A stretch of DNA of 64,000 bases from Alicyclobacillus sp. (GTDB taxonomy: Bacteria; Bacillota; Bacilli; Alicyclobacillales; Alicyclobacillaceae). Below are positions 1 to 7,641 of the stretch, piece by piece. Numbering within the stretch: the first letter of the stretch is position 1; the number at the start of each line of letters is the position of its first letter. The position numbers and the translations under genes are program-made. Where the stretch lies: NCBI GenBank assembly GCA_023511295.1, contig JAIMBT010000017.1:29032-93031 (forward strand), read 5' to 3'. The notes below the pieces were generated by a model. It had not been told where the DNA came from. It ran no database searches and was given only the letters and a program-made list of their open reading frames with translations.

Positions 1-531
1 CTTCGAGTCCATGGACCCGACGATATCGAAGAACGTCCCCTGCATCTCGTGCTGAACCAGCGCGGGCAGGGCGTACGTGTACATGTCGCGGTAACCGTCG
101 TCGAACGTCAGCAGCACGGCATTCGGCGGGACCGACCCGCGGTGATCTAGAAAGTTGATGAACTGCTGGTTCGTGATGACGTTGAAATGCTCGTGAATCG
201 CGTTGAGGTCCGCGTCAAACTGTTGCGGCGTGATGACAAAGGACGAGTACACGCGCGGCGAGATGTCGTGAAACGTGACCACAACGACTTTGTTCCGATA
301 ATACACCTGATGACTCAGGTCTACGTTCAGGTGGTGCATATCCAGCGGCTGCACGTTGACGACCGGATTGGGGCTGCTGGACGACCGGTGCACGGCAACC
401 GCCACGGCCTGTGGCGGGAGGGTCTTCGGTTTCGCGGCCGTCGTCTGCTGATTCGGTGCGCAACCTGTGATGCTGGCGATGAGGGCGCCAACCCCCAAGA
501 TTCCGGTGAAGACTCGATGGGCGCGCTTCAT
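1..531 (-). CDS. Polysaccharide deacetylase lipoprotein (3' end outside window)
   Basis: The first 177 codons of a minus-strand gene that runs off the left edge. The ATG at 531 follows an AGGGGGTG ribosome site. Residues 1-24 form a lipoprotein signal with lipobox ITGC (Cys24), so the protein is probably tethered to the outer face of the membrane. A Thr/Ala/Pro-rich linker follows, then a region containing TFHDIS and, near residue 144, the NodB-homology motif TFDDGY whose Asp pair acts in catalysis and metal binding. Members of this family remove N-acetyl groups from chitin, peptidoglycan or exopolysaccharide; the substrate cannot be told from this fragment. Its neighbour, the symporter gene, is transcribed divergently. 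Confidence 0.85.
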   Translation of the reverse strand, partial: MKRAHRVFTGILGVGALIASITGCAPNQQTTAAKPKTLPPQAVAVAVHRSSSSPNPVVNVQPLDMHHLNVDLSHQVYYRNKVVVVTFHDISPRVYSSFVITPQQFDADLNAIHEHFNVITNQQFINFLDHRGSVPPNAVLLTFDDGYRDMYTYALPALVQHEMQGTFFDIVGSMDSK

Positions 532-1002
532 GCGGTACACCCCCTGACGTCGATGGTGATGATGAGTGAGTATAAGACGGAACTGTGAAGACTGTTTCAA
601 CGGAGTTTGAACCTTTCATCACAAGTCGCGAAGGATGGAGACGGCCGCGGTGGACGCTCATAAGAAATCCTGATAGCGCTTTCTGGTTTCGCGGCGTCCA
701 TTCCGCTTGGCACAAGGCGCTGTCCCGTCCATTTCGCGCGCCGCACCGCCTCCAGATGGTTCACAGCCGCGCGTTGTCCGACGTAAAACCAACTATTTCG
801 ATAAAATTTGTTTGTTGACCGGTGCGAACCGCGTCTGATAGTCTGGCAACGGAGCTTCATGCCCTGATAGGTTTGAACGAAAATGAACGTAAAAGGGGCG
901 GGTTTCAGGCTTCGAAGCGAGAGACTGCAGCGAGCGAGGCTGCGTGCGGACCGCAAGGTAACCGCTTACCCGTACATGCTATATCGAAAGGAGATGAACT
1001 GG
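532..1002. other. Divergent intergenic region of about 470 nt
   Basis: No convincing gene. It separates the divergent deacetylase and symporter genes. On the minus strand a TATACT (574-569) could be the -10 of the deacetylase, with TTGAAA at 600-595 as a -35 spaced too widely (20 nt). On the plus strand the best candidate promoter is listed separately. Open frames here give low-complexity Arg-rich products and lack ribosome sites. Confidence 0.5.
815..842 (+). promoter_or_regulatory. Candidate promoter of the symporter gene
   Basis: TTGACC at 815-820 and GATAGT at 837-842 are separated by 16 nt. The -35 matches the vegetative consensus at 5 of 6 positions and the -10 at 4 of 6. It lies about 160 nt upstream of the likely TTG start at 1003. 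Confidence 0.3.
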
Positions 1003-2274
1003 TTGAGCAAAAAGCTCGCGCTGTACATTTTCGCTGGACTCATCCTCGGCGCCATCGTGGGACTCATCTTCCCATCGTTCGGCGTCGCCATCCAGCCGAT
1101 TGGGAAGATCTTTCTAAACCTCATCGAGATGGTTGTCATCCCACTGGTGTTCTCGACGCTGGTGGTGGGCGCCTCCGGGATTGCGGACCTGAAGCGCATG
1201 GGGCGCATCGGCCTGAAAACCATCATCTGGTTTGAGGTCATCACCACCATCATTCTCGTCATCGGCCTCTTGCTGGCCAACCTGTTCCACCCCGGCACGG
1301 GTGTGCAGTTGCAGCATGCGCACGTCGGGGACTACAGTGCGGCGAAGGGCCAGAAGATCGACATCGTGTCGATGCTCGTCAACATCCCGCCGTCCAACGT
1401 GTTCCAGGCGCTCTCCAGCGACTCGATGCTGTCTATCGTGTTCTTCGCGACCATGCTCGGCTTGGCGGTTGCGACCGTCGCAGGGGATGCGGGCAAGTCC
1501 GTCATCCGCTTCTTCGAAGGCATCTCGCAGGCGACGTTCACCCTCATCCGCTGGGTGATGCACACGGCGCCCATCGGCGTATTTGCCCTGTCGGCGTATG
1601 CGGCTGGGAAGTACGGGGTTCAGGTGTTCCTGCCGCTCGCCAAGGTGATTGGCGTCACCTACCTGGGCCTGGCGATTGTCATCTTTGTGCTGTTCCCACT
1701 CGTCTGCCGCTTCATCCTGCACGTTCCGTTCTTCAAGGTGTTCTGGGGTATCATGGACTTGTTCCTGATTGCGTTCTCGACGACGAGTTCGGAGGCTGTG
1801 ATGCCGCAGCTCATCTCATTTGCAGAGGAGATTGGCGTGCCGAAGGCCATCTCGTCGTTTGTCATCCCGCTGGGACTCTCGTGGAACGACGATGGGACCA
1901 GCCTGTACTTGTCCGTCGCGGCGATGTTCGTGGCGCAGATGGGTGGCCTGCACTTGTCCATCGGCCAGGAGGTCACGATGATCTTGATGCTCATCCTGAC
2001 CTCGAAAGGCATGGCGGGCGTGCCGATGGCTGGTTTCGTCGTCCTGCTCACAACCGCGACCGCGGTCGGATTGCCGCTGCAGGGTGTGGCGCTGCTGGCT
2101 GCCATTGACCGCGTGCTCGATATGGCGCGCACGGCCGTCAACGTGATTGGCCATCCGGTCGCGGCGATTGCGGTGGCGAAGTGGGAGAAGGAGTTTGACG
2201 AGCGTAAGCTGCGCGCGTACTTCGAGCGGCGGCGAGGCGCTGAGCCAAGCGCGTCCGGCACCTCGGTGTCGTAA
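1003..2274 (+). CDS. Dicarboxylate/amino acid:cation symporter (DAACS family)
   Basis: A 423-residue membrane protein of the GltP/DctA family, which imports glutamate, aspartate or C4-dicarboxylates with Na+ or H+. Successive hydrophobic segments run from residue 5. The family's serine-rich re-entrant loop appears as FSTTSSEAV, and a conserved Asn/Asp-containing C-terminal core follows. I chose the TTG at 1003 because GAAAGGAG ends about 11 nt upstream and the first residues then match the usual short N terminus; the in-frame ATG at 994 touches the ribosome site. The LysR, aspartase and aspartate racemase genes downstream suggest aspartate or fumarate/succinate as cargo. That is an inference from context. 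Confidence 0.88.
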   Translation: MSKKLALYIFAGLILGAIVGLIFPSFGVAIQPIGKIFLNLIEMVVIPLVFSTLVVGASGIADLKRMGRIGLKTIIWFEVITTIILVIGLLLANLFHPGTGVQLQHAHVGDYSAAKGQKIDIVSMLVNIPPSNVFQALSSDSMLSIVFFATMLGLAVATVAGDAGKSVIRFFEGISQATFTLIRWVMHTAPIGVFALSAYAAGKYGVQVFLPLAKVIGVTYLGLAIVIFVLFPLVCRFILHVPFFKVFWGIMDLFLIAFSTTSSEAVMPQLISFAEEIGVPKAISSFVIPLGLSWNDDGTSLYLSVAAMFVAQMGGLHLSIGQEVTMILMLILTSKGMAGVPMAGFVVLLTTATAVGLPLQGVALLAAIDRVLDMARTAVNVIGHPVAAIAVAKWEKEFDERKLRAYFERRRGAEPSASGTSVS

Positions 2275-2310
2275 GGTCGGCCGCCCCGAAACGTACGCGA
2301 GCTCGGTTGT

Positions 2311-2360
2311 ACCGGCGTGATGGGGCGCATGGTGGGGCTGCACCGGCGTGATGGAGCGCA
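2311..2360 (+). repeat. Two 19-nt direct repeats upstream of lysR-type gene
   Basis: ACCGGCGTGATGGGGCGCA at 2311-2329 recurs at 2342-2360 with one mismatch, start-to-start distance 31 nt (about three helical turns). It lies between the symporter stop and the LysR gene. It may be an operator or a slippage product. Confidence 0.45.
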
Positions 2361-2468
2361 CTGATGAACTGGAAACAAACGGACAAGCTGTGGACAGGCA
2401 CCCATGTGCGGGGTCTGTCCACGGTTGCATTGGGTGCAGAGGATGCGAAGAAGGCAGGTCGATGGGCC

Positions 2469-3332
2469 GTGAACATTGAGAACATGGAGGCGTTCGTATA
2501 CGTCTGCCACCTCGGGAGCTTCAGCAAGGCGGCGGAGGCGCTGTTTCTGACACAGCCGGCCGTGACCGCGCGGATTCAGTCGCTGGAGCGAGACCTTGGG
2601 ACGAGGCTGTTCCACCGCAACCGCGCGAAGGTGACGCTGACGCCGGAGGGGGAGTCGTTCTTCCCGTACGCGCAGCACATCCTGCAGGCGTATCAGGCCG
2701 CCAAGCTGAAACTCCAGGATGAGCTGAAGGCGCCGAAGGAGCTTCGGATTGGCTGCGCGACCTCCATCGCCAACTACCTCATCCCGGAACTGCTTCCCGC
2801 GTTCCACCGGAGGTTCCCGGCTGTCCGCACGCGGGTCCTGACCGGCCACTCCAATGACATCCTCGTTAAGGTGCTCAACGGTGAGGTGGACTTCGGCATT
2901 GTGCGGACGGTCACACACCCAAAGGTGGAGTCGCTGTTGTTCCGGACGGACCCCATCGGTCTCTTCGTCCCACCGGGCCACCCGTTTCTGTCTGGCGGCA
3001 GCGTGACGATTGAACAAGTCGCTGTCGAGCCCCTCATCTTCTTTGACTACGGGTCGATGGATTGGCTCATGATTCAGCGCATGTTCACGTCGAAGGGCTT
3101 GCAACCGAACATCGTCTTTGAAGTGGACAGCATGGAGACAGCGAAGCGTTCCGTCATGCACGGCGCGGGCATCAGCTTCCTCCCGTTCCACTGCGCGCAG
3201 CAAGAGCTGGAACAGCAGCACCTGTTCCACGTCCCACTCTCGCCGCCGGTGGAGATCTCCATCCGCATGGACTTCATCTATCTGCGCGATACGGTGCACT
3301 CGCCGTTCCTGAAGTTCTTCGCGGGGGCCTGA
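2469..3332 (+). CDS. LysR-family transcriptional regulator
   Basis: A 287-residue LysR-type regulator. The N-terminal winged helix-turn-helix (about residues 6-65) contains the typical string around GSFSKAAEALFLTQPAV, and the co-inducer-binding region with its two alpha/beta subdomains follows from about residue 90. The GTG at 2469 gives the family's usual length; an ATG at 2484 is an alternative start, and the long upstream extension to 2364 is unlikely. It lies between the symporter and the aspartase gene, all on the same strand, so it probably controls one or both in response to aspartate, fumarate or a related acid. LysR proteins usually bind T-N11-A sites in the promoter they control. 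Confidence 0.88.
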   Translation: MNIENMEAFVYVCHLGSFSKAAEALFLTQPAVTARIQSLERDLGTRLFHRNRAKVTLTPEGESFFPYAQHILQAYQAAKLKLQDELKAPKELRIGCATSIANYLIPELLPAFHRRFPAVRTRVLTGHSNDILVKVLNGEVDFGIVRTVTHPKVESLLFRTDPIGLFVPPGHPFLSGGSVTIEQVAVEPLIFFDYGSMDWLMIQRMFTSKGLQPNIVFEVDSMETAKRSVMHGAGISFLPFHCAQQELEQQHLFHVPLSPPVEISIRMDFIYLRDTVHSPFLKFFAGA

Positions 3333-3410
3333 CGCTTCGCGCTGCGGCTGGTTCGATTTTGTCGATAGCCGTTATAAAGCCTTTCAATCATCCCTCCGAA
3401 TCGACGGCGC

Positions 3411-3416
3411 TATAAT
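3411..3416 (+). promoter_or_regulatory. -10 box of the aspartase operon
   Basis: A perfect TATAAT with no good -35 at 16-18 nt upstream, as is common for promoters that need a LysR activator. A GC hairpin (GGCCGGC-aaggt-GCCGGCC, 3430-3448) lies in the predicted leader, and the coding start is 124 nt downstream of the -10. Confidence 0.5.
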
Positions 3417-3539
3417 CGGTGCAGACCGCGGCCGGCAAGGTGCCGGCCGGGCGAAGTGCCGACCGCGTATGGCTGACGGCAGCCCAAACAGAGGCCGCCT
3501 CTACGAAACGGCGCGGCGAGACGGGAGGACATCCACATC

Positions 3540-4964
3540 ATGCAGGCACAACAGGTGCGCATTGAACACGACTTTCTCGGCGACCGGGAGGTCCCAGACG
3601 CTTGTTACTACGGGGTGCAGACGCTGCGGGCGCTGCAGAACTTCCCCATCACCGGGTACCGCATGCCGCCAGAGCTCATCCGCGCCATCGCCACGGTGAA
3701 GAAGTGCGCGGCGCTCGCCAACATGGAGATTGGGCGCTTGGACGAGCGCATTGCGAAGGCCATCGTCGCGGCGGCGGAAGAGATTATCGAAGGGAAGCTG
3801 CACGACCAGTTCCTGGTCGATCCCATTCAAGGCGGCGCAGGCACGTCGTTCAACATGAACGCCAACGAAGTGATTGCGAACCGCGCGCTGGAGCTGCTCG
3901 GCGAAGCGAAGGGGAACTACCGCGTCATCAGTCCGAACTCGCATGTGAACATGGCACAGTCGACGAACGACGCGTTTCCGACCTCGATTCACCTCGCAGT
4001 GCTCGCACAACTCTCCGGCTTGCTCGAGGTGCTCCGCGGGTTAGCGGCCGCGTTCCGCGCGAAGGCCGAGGCGTTTGCGGACGTCATCAAGATGGGTCGC
4101 ACGCATTTGCAGGACGCGGTGCCCATCCGGATGGGACAAGAGTTCGAGGCGTACGCGCGGGTGCTCGAGCGGGATATCGAGCGGATTGAGCGGTCGAAAC
4201 AGGGGCTCTACGAAATCAACATGGGCGCCACGGCGGTGGGCACAGGGCTCAATGCCGACCCGGTGTACATGCGGCGGGTGGTTGAGCTGCTGGTGGAGAC
4301 GACGGGCTATCCGCTCTGCAGCGCCGGCCACCTCGTCGACGCGACGCAGAACACGGACGCTTACACGGAGGTCTCGGCGGCGCTGCGAATTTGCATGACC
4401 AACATGTCCAAGGTCGCGAACGACCTGCGCCTGATGGCGTCCGGCCCGCGCGCGGGGCTGGCGGAGATTCGCTTGCCGGCTCGCCAGCCGGGGTCTTCCA
4501 TCATGCCGGGGAAAGTGAACCCCGTGATGGCGGAGGTGGTGAACCAGGTCGCATTCCAAGTGATTGGCAACGACCACACCATCACCCTGGCATCGGAAGC
4601 CGGCCAGCTGGAGCTGAACGTGATGGAACCCGTGTTGGTGTTCAACCTGCTCCAATCCATCACCATCATGACGAACGTGCTTCGGTCTTTCACCGAGTAC
4701 TGTGTGAAGGGCATCGAGCCGAACCGGGAGCAGTGCAAAGCGTACGTGGACCGGAGTGTTGGGGTCGTCACGGCACTCAGCCCGCACATCGGCTACGAGG
4801 CGGCGGCGCGGCTGGCGCAGGAGGCGCTGGCGACGGGCAGGCCGCTGCGGGAGCTGTGCGTGGAGGAACACATCCTGACGGAGGCGCAGCTAGATTGCAT
4901 CCTAGATCCCTACGAGATGACCCGCCCGGGCATCGCCGGGGCCGCAGCGCCGGTGCGGGCGTAA
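3540..4964 (+). CDS. aspA: Aspartate ammonia-lyase (aspartase)
   Basis: A 474-residue member of the aspartase/fumarase superfamily, converting L-aspartate to fumarate and ammonia in the cytoplasm. The N-terminal segment (EHDFLGDREVP, YYGVQTLRA, NFPITGY) is the aspartase form rather than the fumarase form. The superfamily signature SSIMPGKVNPV near residues 319-329 carries the catalytic serine loop. Length equals the Bacillus enzyme. GGGAGG about 10 nt upstream supports the ATG. The racemase gene begins 50 nt downstream, so D-aspartate could be converted to L-aspartate and then deaminated. Fumarase activity is the only realistic alternative. Confidence 0.93.
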   Translation: MQAQQVRIEHDFLGDREVPDACYYGVQTLRALQNFPITGYRMPPELIRAIATVKKCAALANMEIGRLDERIAKAIVAAAEEIIEGKLHDQFLVDPIQGGAGTSFNMNANEVIANRALELLGEAKGNYRVISPNSHVNMAQSTNDAFPTSIHLAVLAQLSGLLEVLRGLAAAFRAKAEAFADVIKMGRTHLQDAVPIRMGQEFEAYARVLERDIERIERSKQGLYEINMGATAVGTGLNADPVYMRRVVELLVETTGYPLCSAGHLVDATQNTDAYTEVSAALRICMTNMSKVANDLRLMASGPRAGLAEIRLPARQPGSSIMPGKVNPVMAEVVNQVAFQVIGNDHTITLASEAGQLELNVMEPVLVFNLLQSITIMTNVLRSFTEYCVKGIEPNREQCKAYVDRSVGVVTALSPHIGYEAAARLAQEALATGRPLRELCVEEHILTEAQLDCILDPYEMTRPGIAGAAAPVRA

Positions 4965-5014
4965 GCGGCCTCCACCCATCCGCAGGAGGCGTGCGACAGC
5001 GAGGAGTGGACACC

Positions 5015-5755
5015 ATGGAGAAGACAATCGGTGTGCTCGGCGGCATGGGGCCGCTCGCGACCGTTGACATGATGCACAAGATTATCCTGAACGACCCCGC
5101 GCCGACCGACCAGGCGCACCTGCATGTGATTGTGGACTGTGACCCGAAGATTCCCGACCGGACAGCGGCTATCCTGGAGGGCGGTGCGGACCCGGTCCCG
5201 CGCATGGTCGCGTCCGCCCGCCGGCTCGTGCAGGCGGGGGCGGATGTCATCGTGATGGCCTGTAACACGGCGCATTACTTCTATGACCAGGTGCAAGCAT
5301 CGATCCCGGTCCCCATCCTCCACATGCAGCGGGAGGCGGCCGCGTTCGCGGTGCGGGCGGGTTACCGAAAGCTCGGCTTGCTCGCGTCGACCGGTACGGT
5401 CCGTACGGGGCTGTACCAAGCGTGTTTCCACACCTTCGGCGTGGACATCGTCACGCCGGACGATGCGCTGCAGGCGTCGGTGATGCAAGGGATTCGCGCG
5501 GTCAAGGCCGGGGACTTGGACCGTGGGGCTGCGGCCTTCCAGGCGGCCGGACAAGCCTTGCTCGCTGCCGGGGCGGAGGCGGTCATCGCGGGGTGCACCG
5601 AGATCCCGATTGTGTTGCGGTCGGGGCCGGAGCTCTGCGTGATGGACCCGACGGAGGTCACGGCGCAGGCAGCCGTCCGCTGGGCGGCGACAGGCGGTGG
5701 ATTCGCTGAGGCGGCGGTCGCGTTGGCGGCGGGAGACGCGAGGGGGGCCGATTGA
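5015..5755 (+). CDS. Aspartate/glutamate racemase family protein
   Basis: A 246-residue cofactor-independent racemase. Both catalytic cysteines are present: Cys83 in VMACNTAHYF and Cys194 in AGCTEIP. The N terminus has the family's GVLGGMGPLAT. It interconverts the D and L forms of aspartate (or glutamate). The ATG at 5015 follows GAGGAG. It is downstream of aspartase, and its stop codon overlaps the start of the remnant gene that follows (TGATG). Together with the symporter this gives a plausible route for D-aspartate use. A second, altered copy of this family lies at 27774. Confidence 0.9.
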   Translation: MEKTIGVLGGMGPLATVDMMHKIILNDPAPTDQAHLHVIVDCDPKIPDRTAAILEGGADPVPRMVASARRLVQAGADVIVMACNTAHYFYDQVQASIPVPILHMQREAAAFAVRAGYRKLGLLASTGTVRTGLYQACFHTFGVDIVTPDDALQASVMQGIRAVKAGDLDRGAAAFQAAGQALLAAGAEAVIAGCTEIPIVLRSGPELCVMDPTEVTAQAAVRWAATGGGFAEAAVALAAGDARGAD

Positions 5756-5967
5756 TGCGCTGGACGGACCTCGACACCCCGGCGGTGGTGGTCAACGACG
5801 AGGTGGTGCAGGCGAACCGGTCGACTGACTTGCGGATTGGCGACAAGGTGCGGATTTTGCCGGCGCACGTCTGTGTGATGATGAATATGTGCCGCACGGT
5901 GTACCTCGAGCAGGGCGGCAAGGTGACGAGCGAGCTGGCCGTCGACGCGCACTGGGCCAGCCGGTAG
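5755..5967 (+). pseudogene. Internally deleted D-threonine aldolase/D-serine dehydratase-like remnant
   Basis: A 70-codon open frame whose first 20 or so residues (WTDLDTPAVVVNDEVVQAN) match the N terminus of DSD1/D-threonine-aldolase-like PLP enzymes. The rest, starting IGDKVRILPAHVCVMMN, matches their C-terminal Zn-binding end with its His and Cys. The roughly 290 residues between, including the PLP lysine, are missing without a frame break. The intact relative at 38459 shows both ends: TTPAVIVDLDIV and IGDRIQIIPNHACVISN. The ATG overlaps the racemase stop codon, so the ancestral gene was the third gene of the aspartate operon. It cannot be catalytic. Confidence 0.8.
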
Positions 5968-6315
5968 CGGCGCGGCTCGGCCGCGGTTCGTGCACCTGCG
6001 AGTCCGTCGCGAAGCGACGGAGCTGCGTCGAGTGGCATCAGTCGAGTTGCATGAGGACGGTCGAAGGCACGCGGATAGCCCGCGTGCTTTTTTGCGTGCC
6101 TCCGGGTTCGTCTTGCGACCGTTCGTCCACCTTGTCGACGTTCGTCGATTTGGGACATCTGGCACGAAAGGTGGGACGGTTGGGACACGCGGAGCCAATA
6201 GAATAAACGACGGGAAGCGACAGGAAGGCTCCTGAATGGCCAGCCGGCGAGGCAGGGGTGCCCATCGGTTGTCCATGACACGCGAAGCGACCTGCGGATG
6301 AGGGGGGACCGGACC
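5968..6315 (+). other. Intergenic region between aspartate unit and MFS gene
   Basis: It holds a tight hairpin (TCCGTCGC-gaa-GCGACGGA, 6003-6021), the intrinsic terminator listed separately, and three TGGGAC words at 6151, 6172 and 6181 ahead of the MFS gene. A TAGAAT at 6199-6204 could be a -10, but I see no matching -35. No gene is supported. Confidence 0.5.
6067..6093 (+). terminator. Intrinsic terminator of the aspartate operon
   Basis: Perfect 8-bp stem GCACGCGG / CCGCGTGC with a 5-nt loop, followed at once by six T residues (6088-6093). It lies 100 nt after the remnant gene and ends transcription before the MFS gene. Confidence 0.85.
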
Positions 6316-7641
6316 GTGAGCAGAGGCAGTTCACGGGATACGCCATCGGTGGGAAAGCGGAGCGCCTGGGTCTACTTCACCCGGTCGCTCGTGTTCAACG
6401 GACTGGAAAACATCGTCCCCCAAGCGTTTCTTCTTCGCTGGGCCACGGGTAACCGGGACGTGCTGCTGATGTCGTGTCTGGCGGCGTCTTCCCTGTCCGC
6501 TATCGCCGGTGCGCTGTTGTCGGCACGGGTTGGCCGATTTCTGGACAAGTCGTCGAGAGGAATCCGGAACAGCCTGCTGTTGGTCCTGCTGCTCGGCATG
6601 TCTGCAGGCTGGATTCTTATGTTCGCGGTCCGGCACTACGCGGTGTTTCTCGTGCTGACGTGCGTCGTCGCCGTGGGGGTCGAGCTGGTGTTCAACGTCA
6701 TGGACAATCGATACGTTCACGCTCAGTCTGGCGCGGCATTGGACGAGCATCTGGGTCGAGCCACCGTCTCTCAAATGATGGCAATCACCGTCGGGCCATT
6801 CTACTTCGCATTGTTTCAGGGATTCCGCGTGAACGCCATTGTTCTGACCGTGCTGTGCGTCGGGTTGGTGCTCACCGTTCTGACGACCTATCGGCCGTTG
6901 CGAGGCGACCGCGTGCAGGGCGGCGGTTGGCGGCGCGAACGCAACTGGAGGCGGCCGAATTTGCGGCGAACGGATGTCCTGTTTCTCACCTTCAGTTGCG
7001 CGATGTTCTGTTCATCGGTGGTGATGGCGTCCAACTGCATCTATATCCTGAAAGAGTTTTATCGCGTTGGCAACGCCGTTCAACTGGGTGGCATCGCGAT
7101 TGGCTGCAGCAGTGTGGTCGGTATCTTCGCCATCGCGGTATACCGTTTCACCTCCACACGTCGCGCGCACACAAACCCGTCGCCGACTCCGGGCGTACTC
7201 CGGTCAGGGGTCTTTGAGACCGCGCTGTACCTGTTTGCGGTCGTCATGCTCCTCGTCAAAGCGGTTCCGGCGTACTGGTACTTCTTGACCTTGGCCTGCC
7301 TGGCTGGATGTGCCTACGGTCTCTTCCAGCTGACTTCACGTCAGTACGCGAGTTCCCGCATCTCGCAGGCCGGCAGTGAACAGGTCTTGACCTGGTTCAA
7401 CCTGCTGCAGAGTGTGGCTTCCCTCGCTGGTTTTCTGACAGGTTTGGTGGTTTCTCTCCTGTCGGTATGGCTGCACGCCTCCTACACCCTGATGGTCATC
7501 GGGACCATGGCGCTGTACGTGCTGGTGGCTTTGGTGGCGCTGGCCCTACTGGGTCTCCACCGTACCGGCCGCGACTCGGTGGGGCCAGGGCAGTGGAACG
7601 CGCGCCCTGCACAGACTGAAGGGAGTGATACGCTTGTCTGA
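6316..7641 (+). CDS. Major facilitator superfamily transporter
   Basis: A 441-residue membrane protein with about twelve hydrophobic segments in two halves separated by a basic loop near residues 195-220, the MFS layout. AGGGGGG at 6301-6307 sits 8 nt before the GTG at 6316. The stop codon overlaps the TTG start of the KS-AT-ACP gene by 8 nt, so translation of the two is probably coupled. This placement suggests a role with the lipid/polyketide synthase, such as export of the product or of a by-product. I recognise no specific MFS subfamily, and substrate is unknown. Confidence 0.8.
   Translation: MSRGSSRDTPSVGKRSAWVYFTRSLVFNGLENIVPQAFLLRWATGNRDVLLMSCLAASSLSAIAGALLSARVGRFLDKSSRGIRNSLLLVLLLGMSAGWILMFAVRHYAVFLVLTCVVAVGVELVFNVMDNRYVHAQSGAALDEHLGRATVSQMMAITVGPFYFALFQGFRVNAIVLTVLCVGLVLTVLTTYRPLRGDRVQGGGWRRERNWRRPNLRRTDVLFLTFSCAMFCSSVVMASNCIYILKEFYRVGNAVQLGGIAIGCSSVVGIFAIAVYRFTSTRRAHTNPSPTPGVLRSGVFETALYLFAVVMLLVKAVPAYWYFLTLACLAGCAYGLFQLTSRQYASSRISQAGSEQVLTWFNLLQSVASLAGFLTGLVVSLLSVWLHASYTLMVIGTMALYVLVALVALALLGLHRTGRDSVGPGQWNARPAQTEGSDTLV

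Noticed and set aside
215..715. Minus-strand open frame over the deacetylase start
   Set aside because: Out of frame with the lipoprotein reading, which has a signal peptide, a lipobox and the TFDDGY motif.
1659..3299. 546-codon minus-strand open frame across the symporter and LysR genes
   Set aside because: Antisense to two clear genes; the product is Arg/His/Gln-rich without family similarity or ribosome site, as expected for a shadow frame in GC-rich DNA.
4391..5014. Upstream extension of the racemase reading frame into the aspartase gene
   Set aside because: The extension overlaps aspartase, is Gly/Arg-rich, and the ATG at 5015 has its own ribosome site and gives the normal family length.
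6003..6093. Possible riboswitch or T-box (two successive hairpins, the second a terminator)
   Set aside because: No recognisable aptamer or T-box core, and it lies at the end of an operon rather than in a leader.
6151..6187. Three TGGGAC words as an operator array
   Set aside because: Spacings of 21 and 9 nt are irregular and the word is short; noted only in the intergenic entry.
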